Shown: positions 6,426 to 13,360 of the stretch, one piece after another
Layout: each line of letters opens with the position of its first letter
Numbering within the stretch: position 1 is the stretch's first letter
From: Clostridiales bacterium
Lineage (GTDB): Bacteria > Bacillota > Clostridia > Oscillospirales > CAG-382
Assembly (NCBI GenBank): GCA_003452915.1
Contig: DMMZ01000029.1
Location: 37,695 to 51,593 of the forward strand
Reading direction: 5' to 3'
Length of the DNA: 13,899 bases
Notes under the pieces: generated by a model
Database searches by the model: none
What the model saw: only the letters and a program-made list of their open reading frames with translations
Told to the model about the DNA's origin: nothing
Made by a program: the position numbers and the translations under genes

Positions 6426-7594
6426 ATTATTTTTGCAAGTTTATCTATACCATCGATAATCTGTTCGTTTGTCGGTGTTGAATAATTAAGTCTGAACGAC
6501 CTGCTCTTTTCACCTTGAACAGGGCAGAAGGTGCTTCCCGGAACAACCGCAACCTTGTTTGCAATCGCTACCTTAGCAAGTTCATCAGCATCGACGTTTG
6601 GCATGGTTACCCAAAGGAACAGACCTCCCTCGGGACGGGTATATTTTATCTTTTTATTAAACTTCTCATCCATTTGCGAGAGCATAAGACCACATTTTTG
6701 CTTGTATAATTCTTTTATTGATGCTATATGCTCGTCAAGTCCGTAGATATCTATAAATCGAGAAGCTAACATCTGAAAGAAAATATTCGTATGCACGTCG
6801 TTTACCTGCTTTGCAACGACAACCTTTTGTATTATATCCTTATGTCCGCAAAGGAAACCGACACGCATTCCTGCCGAAAGTATTTTTGAAAACGAAGAGC
6901 AGTAGATAACTCTTCCCTCTGTATCCATGCTTTTCATTGTTGGAATCTCTTCACCTGCATAACGCAGCTCTCCATATGGATTATCTTCAAGAATAAGAGT
7001 GTCGTATCTCTTTGCAAGAGCAAGTACAGCTTTTCTCTTTTCAAGACTGGTCGTGATTCCAGATGGATTTTGAAAGGTTGGGATTATATATATAAATCTT
7101 ACGTTTTTATTTGTTTTGAGTGCAGCCTCAAGCTTAACCAGATTCATGCCATCATCTTCCAGTTCAACACCGACAAGGTTGGTGTTATATGAGCGAAAGG
7201 CGTTAAGCGCGCCAATAAAGCTGGGATTTTCACATATAATAGTATCACCCTCGTTGCAAAGAACCTTTGCGGTAAGGTCAATTCCCTGCTGTCCGCCTGT
7301 GGTTATAATAGTCTCGTTATAATCGTTTCCGATAGAAAAGCGTTCCTTTAAACGGTCGTTAATCTGTTTTCTTAAAGGTGTATAACCCTCGGTAACGCTA
7401 TACTGCAAGGCCTCGGTAGACCTCAACAAAAAAATCTCCTCAGAGATATTTTTCATCTTCTCTACAGGAAAAGACAAGGCTGATGGGTTACCTGCGGCAA
7501 AAGAAATGACTGTCGGGTCAGAAAGTGATTTGAAAATCTCCCTTATCGCTGAGGGGCGCATATCCTTGACTTTATCTGAAAAAGTATAATTCAT
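6416..7594 (-). CDS. PLP-dependent class I/II aminotransferase (2-aminoadipate/aromatic transaminase-like)
   Basis: This is a fold-type I aminotransferase that moves amino groups between an amino acid and a 2-oxo acid in the cytoplasm. With this start it has 392 residues, typical of the LysN/ARO8-like stand-alone group. Visible motifs are FAAGNPS (32-38), GGQQGID (100-106), FQNPSG (174-179), EDNPYGELRY (203-212) and the Schiff-base lysine K237 in SFSK, with R244 in MRVGF. The C-terminal RLNYSTP carries the substrate-carboxylate arginine. The start ATG at 7592-7594 gives MNYTFSDKVK, where family similarity normally begins, with AAAGGA 12 nt upstream. An upstream ATG at 7645 would add 17 residues that look non-homologous and has its AGGA directly against the codon. 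Substrate is unknown. It is divergent from the pduL operon and upstream of trpS. Confidence 0.92.
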   Translation of the reverse strand: MNYTFSDKVKDMRPSAIREIFKSLSDPTVISFAAGNPSALSFPVEKMKNISEEIFLLRSTEALQYSVTEGYTPLRKQINDRLKERFSIGNDYNETIITTGGQQGIDLTAKVLCNEGDTIICENPSFIGALNAFRSYNTNLVGVELEDDGMNLVKLEAALKTNKNVRFIYIIPTFQNPSGITTSLEKRKAVLALAKRYDTLILEDNPYGELRYAGEEIPTMKSMDTEGRVIYCSSFSKILSAGMRVGFLCGHKDIIQKVVVAKQVNDVHTNIFFQMLASRFIDIYGLDEHIASIKELYKQKCGLMLSQMDEKFNKKIKYTRPEGGLFLWVTMPNVDADELAKVAIANKVAVVPGSTFCPVQGEKSRSFRLNYSTPTNEQIIDGIDKLAKIMVE

Positions 7595-7710
7595 AAAGTT
7601 TATATTTCCTTTCATTGTAGCGTGGGAATTTGTGCGTAATTTCATTTCCTTAAAATAAAAAGCACAAAACCGTGTTTAAAAAATAGAATTTTTCAAACTA
7701 AATACCAATA
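7595..7710 (-). promoter_or_regulatory. Structured 5' leader of the aminotransferase gene
   Basis: The putative transcript start (about 7711) leaves a leader of roughly 115 nt. It contains an 11-bp hairpin (7674-7698, GTTT...AAAC, one G-U pair) and a 7-bp stem TTTGTGC/GCACAAA (7629-7635 with 7662-7668). Its end (CGCTAC, three bases, then GAAAGGA) closely matches the end of the deacetylase leader at 13190-13205. It does not match any riboswitch class I can name. Confidence 0.35.
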
Positions 7711-7717
7711 TATAGTT

Positions 7718-7746
7718 ATAATATCACAATTATATAAGATTTTCAA
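7718..7746 (-). promoter_or_regulatory. Putative promoter of the aminotransferase gene
   Basis: On the minus strand TTGAAA (7741-7746) and TATTAT (7718-7723) are exactly 17 bp apart, a good sigma-A-type match. It is back to back with the pduL promoter. Confidence 0.6.
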
Positions 7747-7769
7747 TAAAAAATTTATCAATAAAACTG

Positions 7770-7798
7770 TTTACAACATTAGGTAATTGATGTATAAT
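7770..7798 (+). promoter_or_regulatory. Putative promoter of the pduL-nifU-like-GGGtGRT operon
   Basis: TTTACA (7770-7775) and a perfect TATAAT (7793-7798) are 17 bp apart. Just upstream, TCAATAAAA occurs twice with a 15-bp period (7743-7751 and 7758-7766), between the two divergent promoters, and is a possible shared operator. Confidence 0.7.
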
Positions 7799-7831
7799 TA
7801 ATAGGATTGAAAATTTAAGGAGATGTCTTTA

Positions 7832-8416
7832 ATGTCAGATATGGAAAGAAAAATTATTGTTGAGACTTCAGCAAGACATATTCACTTAACCGAAGAGCAT
7901 GTCGAAGCTCTTTTCGGTATAGGAAAAACGTTGACAGTACGCAACGAACTATCTCAACCCGGGCAGTTTGCAAGCCTTGAGAGAGTTGACCTTGTCGGTC
8001 CAAAGAACACTATTAAAAATGTAATGATTCTTGGTCCAGCAAGAAAAGCGACACAAGTTGAGATTTCGCTTACCGATGCACGTAATCTAGGAATTAATCC
8101 CCCGGTGAGAGAATCCGGAGATATAAAAGGCAGCATCGGAATAAAGCTTGTTGGTCCTGCCGGTGAGGTTGTTTTAGAAGAAGGCGTTATTATAGCAAAA
8201 CGTCATGCTCATCTTACTCCGGAGGTTGCACAACAATGGGGAGTAGAAAACAGCGAAACCGTATTGCTAAAGGTAAAAACCGACAGAGGACTTATTTTTG
8301 ATGAGGTTGTTGTAAGAGTAAGCCCCAATTTTTCTCCTGCTGTGCATATTGACACAGACGAGGCAAATGCTGCTGGTTGTTCCGGTGAAGTTTTTGGTAC
8401 TATTATAAAAAAATAA
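7832..8416 (+). CDS. pduL: PduL-type phosphate propanoyltransferase (phosphotransacylase)
   Basis: PduL interconverts acyl-CoA (acetyl or propionyl) and acyl phosphate, the step before ATP formation by acetate/propionate kinase; it is unrelated in fold to Pta. With this start it has 194 residues. The two PTAC-type zinc motifs are visible: ARHIHLT (14-20, H16 and H18) and KRHAHLT (123-129, H125 and H127), with a third histidine at H172 in VHIDTDEAN. The block RNELSQPGQFAS (37-48) is also typical. No N-terminal encapsulation-peptide extension is present and no shell-protein gene is nearby, so this looks like a free cytosolic enzyme. ATG 7832 is preferred because AAGGAG lies 9 nt before it; the ATG at 7823 abuts that site. 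It is the first gene of a three-gene operon. Confidence 0.93.
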   Translation: MSDMERKIIVETSARHIHLTEEHVEALFGIGKTLTVRNELSQPGQFASLERVDLVGPKNTIKNVMILGPARKATQVEISLTDARNLGINPPVRESGDIKGSIGIKLVGPAGEVVLEEGVIIAKRHAHLTPEVAQQWGVENSETVLLKVKTDRGLIFDEVVVRVSPNFSPAVHIDTDEANAAGCSGEVFGTIIKK

Positions 8417-8450
8417 CTAATATAAACTCAATACGAAAGGAAAAAAAGAA

Positions 8451-9146
8451 ATGCTGCAATATTCACACGAAGTACAAAGTATGTGTTCTGTTGCTAAGGG
8501 TCCAAAACATGGACCTGCTCCGATTCCCGAAGAAGGAAAATGGGTAAAATCCTATCAAATCAGCGACATATCCGGTTTATCACACGGTGTGGGCTGGTGT
8601 GCTCCCCAACAAGGCGCATGTAAGCTTACGTTAAATGTCAAAGAAGGTATAATCGAGGAGGCTCTTGTCGAAACTCTTGGATGCAGCGGTATGACACACT
8701 CCGCAGCTATGGCAGCCGAGATTCTTCAAGGCAAAACCATTCTCGAGGCTCTTAACACCGACCTTGTTTGCGATGCTATAAACGTTGCAATGAGAGAGAT
8801 TTTTAAGCAGCTTGCATACGGCAGAACTCAAACAGCTTTCTCGGAGGGTGGTCTTCCTATAGGTGCTTCACTCGAGGATCTTGGCAAGGGCTTACGTTCA
8901 CAGGTTGGTACAATGTTTGCAACAAACAAAAAAGGCGTTCGTTATCTCGAAATGGCAGAGGGATATATTCTTGAACTCGGCCTTGACAGTGACAACGAGG
9001 TTATCGGTTACAAATTCATTAACCTCGGTAAGATGATGGAATCCATCAGAGAAGGTGTTTCCCCTGCTGACGCATACGAAAAGAACATAAAAACATACGG
9101 CCGTTTCGCAGAAGCTGTAAAATACATAGACCCGAGAAAGGAATAA
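8451..9146 (+). CDS. NifU/IscU-like iron-sulfur scaffold homologue with C-terminal extension
   Basis: 231 residues. The core resembles the IscU/NifU N-terminal scaffold: GACKLTLNVKEGIIEEA (55-71) followed by ETLGCSGMTHSAAMAAEIL (74-92) and GKTILEAL (94-101) corresponds to the IscU pattern of a conserved Cys, then a 'GC...S' Cys, then G-K-T/S-L-EAL. C107 in LVCDAINVAM would be the third ligand position. Cysteines are C12, C50, C57, C78 and C107. The region after about residue 125 is an extension absent from ordinary IscU (about 130 residues). AAAGGA lies 9 nt before the ATG. The gene follows pduL by 34 nt and precedes the GGGtGRT gene by 14 nt. No cysteine desulfurase is next to it, so it is probably a dedicated scaffold or Fe-S-binding partner for the downstream protein rather than the housekeeping scaffold (inference). 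Confidence 0.85.
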   Translation: MLQYSHEVQSMCSVAKGPKHGPAPIPEEGKWVKSYQISDISGLSHGVGWCAPQQGACKLTLNVKEGIIEEALVETLGCSGMTHSAAMAAEILQGKTILEALNTDLVCDAINVAMREIFKQLAYGRTQTAFSEGGLPIGASLEDLGKGLRSQVGTMFATNKKGVRYLEMAEGYILELGLDSDNEVIGYKFINLGKMMESIREGVSPADAYEKNIKTYGRFAEAVKYIDPRKE

Positions 9147-9160
9147 GGAGGTAAAAGAAC

Positions 9161-10156
9161 ATGGCAAAGTTTGAAGGCTACGAAAGAAGAATTAAACAAA
9201 TAGAAGCTTGCCTTAGTGAGTACGGCTTTTCCTCCCTCGAGGACTGCAAGGCACTTTGCGAATCAAAAGGCATTGATGTTGACGGAATTGTAAAAAGTGT
9301 TCAGCAGATAGCTTTTGAGAACGCAAGCTGGGCATATACACTCGGTGCTGCTATCGCAATTAAAAAAGGTATAAAAAATGCAGCAGACGCTGCCGAAACA
9401 ATCGGTATAGGCTTACAGGCTTTCTGTATCCCCGGTTCTGTTGCTGAGACCCGTAAGGTTGGTCTTGGACACGGCAACCTTGCAGCAATGCTTCTCCGTG
9501 AGGAGACAAAGTGCTTCTGCTTCCTTGCAGGACATGAGTCCTTTGCGGCAGCAGAAGGCGCAATCGGTATTGCAAAAACAGCAAACAAGGTTCGTTCGAC
9601 ACCACTAAGAGTTATACTTAACGGTCTTGGAAAAGATGCAGCATTTATTATTTCACGTATAAATGGTTTTACCTATGTAGAAACAGATTATGATTTCTAC
9701 ACAAGCACACTCAATATCGTTCGTGAGAAGGCTTATTCTACAGGCGATAAGGCTAAGGTTAAAGTTTACGGTGCAAATGACGTTCTTGAAGGTGTTGCTA
9801 TAATGCATCACGAGGGTGTTGACGTTTCCATAACAGGTAACTCCACTAATCCAACTCGCTTCCAGCACCTTGTTGCAGGTACATACAAGAAGGAATGCCT
9901 TGAAGTCGGCAAAAAGTACTTCTCGGTAGCTTCAGGTGGCGGTACAGGCAGAACTCTTCACCCCGACAACATGGCGGCAGGCCCTGCTTCTTATGGTCTT
10001 ACAGACTCAATGGGACGTATGCACGGCGACGCACAGTTCGCAGGTTCTTCCTCCGTTCCAGCCCACGTTGAAATGATGGGACTTATCGGAATGGGTAACA
10101 ACCCCATGGTTGGTGCAACCGTTGCAGTAGCAGTTGCAATAGAGACAAACGTATAA
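9161..10156 (+). CDS. GGGtGRT-family protein, function unknown
   Basis: 331 residues, soluble, with no signal peptide or membrane segment. The family-defining GGGTGRT is at 259-265 (SGGGTGRTLHPDN), followed by an Ala/Gly-rich C-terminus (GLIGMGNNPMVGATVAVAV, 308-326). Other distinctive blocks are GLGHGNLAAMLL (101-112), FLAGHESFAAAEG (121-133), ILNGLGKDAAF (152-162) and SITGNSTNPTRF (223-234). Cysteines are C17, C29, C33, C89, C118, C120 and C246. The glycine-rich motif could bind a phosphate or nucleotide, but that is a guess; no catalytic assignment is possible. A strong AAGGAGG lies 9-10 nt before the ATG, and the coding sequence has a smoother, less AT-rich codon choice than neighbours, suggesting high expression. 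It is the last gene of the pduL operon, followed by a strong terminator. Pairing with a NifU-like gene recurs in Clostridia as far as I recall. Confidence 0.92.
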   Translation: MAKFEGYERRIKQIEACLSEYGFSSLEDCKALCESKGIDVDGIVKSVQQIAFENASWAYTLGAAIAIKKGIKNAADAAETIGIGLQAFCIPGSVAETRKVGLGHGNLAAMLLREETKCFCFLAGHESFAAAEGAIGIAKTANKVRSTPLRVILNGLGKDAAFIISRINGFTYVETDYDFYTSTLNIVREKAYSTGDKAKVKVYGANDVLEGVAIMHHEGVDVSITGNSTNPTRFQHLVAGTYKKECLEVGKKYFSVASGGGTGRTLHPDNMAAGPASYGLTDSMGRMHGDAQFAGSSSVPAHVEMMGLIGMGNNPMVGATVAVAVAIETNV

Positions 10157-10172
10157 GCATCTAGTACATACC

Positions 10173-10211
10173 AAAGGGCAAGGGAATTGTTTAAACTCCC
10201 CTGCCCTTTTT
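10173..10211 (+). terminator. Intrinsic terminator of the pduL-nifU-like-GGGtGRT operon
   Basis: AAAGGGCAAGGGA (10173-10185) pairs with TCCCCTGCCCTTT (10197-10209) over 13 positions with one mismatch, followed by a run of T. It lies 16 nt after the GGGtGRT stop. It is also 18 nt past the end of the convergent membrane-protein gene and may act weakly in that direction. Confidence 0.88.
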
Positions 10212-10229
10212 ATATTTATAATTCGATTA

Positions 10230-11099
10230 TCAACTAAGTTTTGTAGTAATTTCAAATAGATACGGTACTAAAAAATAACCGAGTATCCAACTTGCTATGT
10301 TTGCCGTAACACCATAAAAATGCCTTCGTGTGGTGGTAAAACCTTTTAAATATCTACCATAAAAATATGTTTCTGTTAATAAAATAATTAATTCTACAGG
10401 AAATTGTATTATATATGCTGCAAGGTCACCGCCTTTTATTAAAGCAGAACCCATTGTAGCAGTTAAAATTATTTGAGTAATAACATTTAATATAAGGAAT
10501 ATTTTCAAGTTGCCCCTTATATTAAAACCGAATAATATAAGTATTATTGCTTCGATTATTAATGTAGAAATGCATGTAATAGAAAATTGAGCAAGATAAC
10601 AAGTAAAAATACTTGGTAAAACAACTTCGCCGATTTTATAATCATATGTAATATTGCTTTGCAAAGCTTGTCTTGTACAAATATCGGATACCGAGACTTT
10701 ACCGCTTTCGGTAACAATAATAATACGAAATGTATCAGGAATTCCAACATACCAAAATTTATGCAGCATTTTATCATTAAATGGACTTCCAACCAGACAG
10801 CCAAAAATCGGAGAACCCGTTCCTTCTGTAAAAGCAGGTTTCCAACCCTCTTTCTCATGACTATATAACTTCAAGAGCATTGATTGATTAAGTTTTTCTC
10901 GTTCACCTTCTTCGAAATTATCATATTGATAAGTATCCTGTGTAAGCAAATCCAGATAATACAGTTCATCAGGCGGATTAACTAAATGAATACCAAGGCT
11001 TGGTTTGGGTCCACAATCTGCTTTGACAATTAATGTACCAGTCGAAACAGTTATAAATACTAATAATGAAGCAAGCGTTAATCTAAGTAATTTATTCAT
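10230..11099 (-). CDS. Uncharacterised exported/membrane protein with ADCGPKPS motif
   Basis: 289 residues with this start. A signal peptide covers about 1-27 (MNKLLRL, then a hydrophobic core, then VKA before DCGPKPS). An extracellular region of about 135 residues follows, then four hydrophobic segments at about 166-191, 197-218, 226-247 and 262-283. The mature N-terminus DCGPKPSLGIHL resembles a group of clostridial hypothetical proteins carrying a GPKPS-type motif directly after the signal peptide; I know of no function. The ATG at 11099 gives the cleanest signal peptide; in-frame ATG 11105 or TTG 11114 are alternatives, with only weak AAAG-type ribosome-binding sites. It starts 36 nt after the lipoprotein stop codon on the same strand, so the two probably form an operon acting at the cell surface. 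Confidence 0.75.
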   Translation of the reverse strand: MNKLLRLTLASLLVFITVSTGTLIVKADCGPKPSLGIHLVNPPDELYYLDLLTQDTYQYDNFEEGEREKLNQSMLLKLYSHEKEGWKPAFTEGTGSPIFGCLVGSPFNDKMLHKFWYVGIPDTFRIIIVTESGKVSVSDICTRQALQSNITYDYKIGEVVLPSIFTCYLAQFSITCISTLIIEAIILILFGFNIRGNLKIFLILNVITQIILTATMGSALIKGGDLAAYIIQFPVELIILLTETYFYGRYLKGFTTTRRHFYGVTANIASWILGYFLVPYLFEITTKLS

Positions 11100-11135
11100 A
11101 TACATTTCTTTCAATTCATATAGTTATTAGTAAAT

Positions 11136-12146
11136 TCAACCGTTTATCTCGCAGCCGCCCCATTCGATTACAGTGAAGCCAAACCGTTTAAAAGTTTCTA
11201 ATGTCTGAGTCGGTATCTTGGTATATTCATCTACAGCGGTGAAAGACATAAATACGCGCAGTATGCTGTCAGGCTCAGGATTGATTTTTAAAATAGCATT
11301 ATCTGTATATATTTCGGTCTGGAACTGAATAAGGTTATACACATTTCCTTCCATGCGGGGAACCCAGAAATCAATAAATTCTTCATATTCTGTCTCGATT
11401 AGACCTAAATATGGCAGTAACTTACGCAGGAATATCTCAGTTTCATTTCCTGCCACACAAAAGCCCTCGGTAATCTTTACTGGATTATCAGGTTTACCCT
11501 CCCAGAACAGATACGGGTATTCTGTGCCGTTCTCATCAACAAGTGTTCCATCCGGATAAGCCGTAACCTTCCAGCCATCGTTGTACTCCGGAATTGTAAC
11601 TGTCAGTGTTCCAACAAAATCCAATTTAACATCAACTTCGGTCGGCTCTGTCGGATACAAATATATTACAGGTTTATCGTAAACCGGCTCACCATTTTCA
11701 TAATCCGATAAGCGAACACTGGCTGGGTTATCGATTCTTTTTTCTGTTGTAAAATCAAATTCATCATCAAAGAATGTGAATGTAATTGTATTAATATAAT
11801 TGTAAATCTGTGATTCTTTACAATCAACACAAACTGTATTAAAGGTTTTAAATTCCAAGGCATTGTTGCAATAAACTATAAGTTTTACGGATTTACCATT
11901 ATAATTCGATGATCCTATTAGATAATCGTTACAGGCATATTCTAAATAAATATAAATTTCTATATTTTCCTCGGATGTTGTGTTATTACTTTCATTATCT
12001 TCGCCTATTTTCAACTCATCCAGCTGATTACCTGTAATTATGGAAGATACTGTTCCTGAATTTTCATTATAATATAACTCGTTACAGGAAGCAAATGTAA
12101 ATATAATAACTAAAATAAACACAAACAGCGTGAGACTTTTTTTCAT
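11136..12146 (-). CDS. Uncharacterised lipoprotein with a KPVIYLYP-type C-terminal domain
   Basis: 336 residues. The N-terminus is a lipoprotein signal: MKKS, hydrophobic core, then TFASC with C21 as the lipidation residue. A low-complexity acidic/Asn/Ser linker (about 45-62) precedes a beta-rich middle part. The C-terminal half (about 158-334) starts KPVIYLYPTEPTEVDVKL and ends FGFTVIEWGGCE. It contains YNDGWKVTAYPDGTL (188-202), YPYLFWEG (210-217) and NLIQFQ (271-276). I recall similar domains in many gut Firmicutes and Bacteroidetes lipoproteins but no known activity; several aromatic and acidic residues are conserved-looking. GGAGG lies 7 nt before the ATG at 12146; a longer frame to 12191 has no ribosome-binding site. 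A consensus promoter sits upstream at 12222-12249. It is the first gene of the pair with the membrane protein. Confidence 0.82.
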   Translation of the reverse strand: MKKSLTLFVFILVIIFTFASCNELYYNENSGTVSSIITGNQLDELKIGEDNESNNTTSEENIEIYIYLEYACNDYLIGSSNYNGKSVKLIVYCNNALEFKTFNTVCVDCKESQIYNYINTITFTFFDDEFDFTTEKRIDNPASVRLSDYENGEPVYDKPVIYLYPTEPTEVDVKLDFVGTLTVTIPEYNDGWKVTAYPDGTLVDENGTEYPYLFWEGKPDNPVKITEGFCVAGNETEIFLRKLLPYLGLIETEYEEFIDFWVPRMEGNVYNLIQFQTEIYTDNAILKINPEPDSILRVFMSFTAVDEYTKIPTQTLETFKRFGFTVIEWGGCEING

Positions 12147-12221
12147 AAATAAACCTCCACTTTTAAAATTAGTGAAAATCAAGTTATACAATATATAGCT
12201 ATAATTTAGTATTCTATTATC

Positions 12222-12249
12222 ATTATAAGATTTATTTAAATTTTGTCAA
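12222..12249 (-). promoter_or_regulatory. Consensus sigma-A promoter of the lipoprotein gene
   Basis: On the minus strand a perfect TTGACA (12244-12249) and a perfect TATAAT (12222-12227) are 16 bp apart. The expected leader is about 68 nt. This shows the lipoprotein unit is transcribed separately from the deacetylase upstream. Confidence 0.8.
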
Positions 12250-12304
12250 TATTTTATTTTTAAGGTGGAAAAAACTGGAAATTTACCTGCCTTTTTAAAA
12301 TATT

Positions 12305-13177
12305 TTACCTAACAGTTTCAGCAGCTTTTTTTAGCAATTTATCAATCGGAGTACCGTGTGATCGGCAGATTCTTTTTAAATCGTATAAACAATCGCTGTC
12401 CTTGGTTATTTTATTTATACCATATAAACACGACATAGATGCTTTAAAACCAAGTTCTTTTACAATAAGTACCGTATTGTCGTTATATTTTCCATATGGA
12501 TAAGTAAAGGTGCTTGGTGCAACTCCAGAAAACGCCATTAACTCGGTTTGCAACTTACTTAAATCCTCTGACAAGACTTTCCTGTAGCTTTCTAGAGATT
12601 CATCTTTATTTTGAGCACAGCCATATCTGCCATTTCTAGTGGAATGCAAATTATAGGTATGGTTTTGAACATCAACATATCCCGAAAGAATCATTTCATT
12701 CAGATGATTCCAATTCATATGTGAGGTATTTATGTTATTGCTGATAGTTAAAGTAAAATCATCAGTAACCTTTCCGATAACCGACAGTACTATCTTCATA
12801 TCATACTCAATCAACAACGGAAAAGCATATTTGTAGGTATTTAAATAACCGTCGTCAAAGGATAAGATAATAGGATTTTCGGGCAGTTCGATATCTTTGT
12901 AAACAAAATCTACCAGCTGTGTCATGGTTATTGTATTGTAATTATTCTTACGTAAATATTTCAAGTCGCTTTCAAATTCACTGGGAGTTATAGAGTTTTT
13001 ACCCGAGTTTGTATTTCTTATATGATGATACATTACAATCGGAACAAAAACTGTATTTTCGTCTAAATAAACATTATTTATTAAATGATTACTCTTTGTA
13101 CTAAATGCCGGATATATTAATATGCCCGAAATTATAATACTAGCTATAACAATATAGATATACCTTTTTAAAAACAT
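12305..13177 (-). CDS. Membrane-anchored polysaccharide deacetylase (NodB/CE4 family)
   Basis: Hydrolytic N- or O-deacetylase of cell-wall or exopolysaccharide sugars, acting outside the membrane. With this start it has 290 residues. One N-terminal hydrophobic segment (about 5-25, ending GILIYPAFS) anchors or exports it. Numbered from this start, the CE4 motifs are MYHHI (49-53), MT1 SFDDGY (106-111, catalytic Asp and metal Asp), MT2 HTYNLH (173-178, metal histidines) and MT3 TYPYGKYND (225-233). All core catalytic residues are present, so it should be active. AAAGGA sits 12 nt before this ATG; the ATG at 13189, giving MDIN first, abuts that site and is less likely. The long leader folds into several hairpins (13205-13301). 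Substrate is unknown; peptidoglycan or a capsule sugar is likely. Confidence 0.9.
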   Translation of the reverse strand: MFLKRYIYIVIASIIISGILIYPAFSTKSNHLINNVYLDENTVFVPIVMYHHIRNTNSGKNSITPSEFESDLKYLRKNNYNTITMTQLVDFVYKDIELPENPIILSFDDGYLNTYKYAFPLLIEYDMKIVLSVIGKVTDDFTLTISNNINTSHMNWNHLNEMILSGYVDVQNHTYNLHSTRNGRYGCAQNKDESLESYRKVLSEDLSKLQTELMAFSGVAPSTFTYPYGKYNDNTVLIVKELGFKASMSCLYGINKITKDSDCLYDLKRICRSHGTPIDKLLKKAAETVR

Positions 13178-13204
13178 ATTTATATCCATTCCTTTCGTCG
13201 TAGC

Positions 13205-13301
13205 GCGGATTTTTGGCAGTAGCCAAATTTACACCATACTGTCCGGTGTAAAAGGCACAAAATTCTTTGCCTGAAAGTTCTCTTTCAGACTTAACATCCG
13301 C
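13205..13301 (-). promoter_or_regulatory. Multi-hairpin leader RNA, candidate riboswitch upstream of the deacetylase gene
   Basis: On the minus strand an outer stem GCGGAT/ATCCGC (13296-13301 with 13205-13210) encloses four hairpins. They are CTGAAAG/CTTTCAG with a 4-nt loop (13271-13288), GGCA/TGCC (13254-13271), TTTACACC/GGTGTAAA with a 9-nt loop (13228-13252) and TTTGGC/GCCAAA with a 4-nt loop (13212-13227). All listed stems are perfect. The outer stem ends about 10 nt before the AAAGGA ribosome-binding site. The compact multi-branch shape is that of a cis-regulatory aptamer. It does not match the consensus cores I know for c-di-GMP, c-di-AMP, SAM, TPP, lysine, cobalamin or THF elements. 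Confidence 0.55.
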
Positions 13302-13360
13302 CTAATTTTATTAAAATATATGTTTTTAAAAGAAAGATATTCTAAATTTTTCTTAATAAG

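Noticed and set aside
7595..7645. Longer start for the aminotransferase (adding 17 residues)
   Set aside because: The extra residues do not look like the family N-terminus, and AAGGAA touches the ATG, leaving no spacing.
7823..7831. Earlier ATG as the pduL start
   Set aside because: AAGGAG directly abuts this ATG; ATG 7832 has 9-nt spacing and fits the family N-terminus better.
7823..8416. pduL as part of a bacterial microcompartment locus
   Set aside because: No shell-protein, diol dehydratase or aldehyde dehydrogenase genes are nearby, and the protein has no encapsulation-peptide extension.
13205..13301. Known c-di-GMP or c-di-AMP riboswitch
   Set aside because: The pieces GGCAAA and CUGAAAG are superficially similar, but the conserved cores of those classes are missing in order and sequence as far as I can judge by eye.
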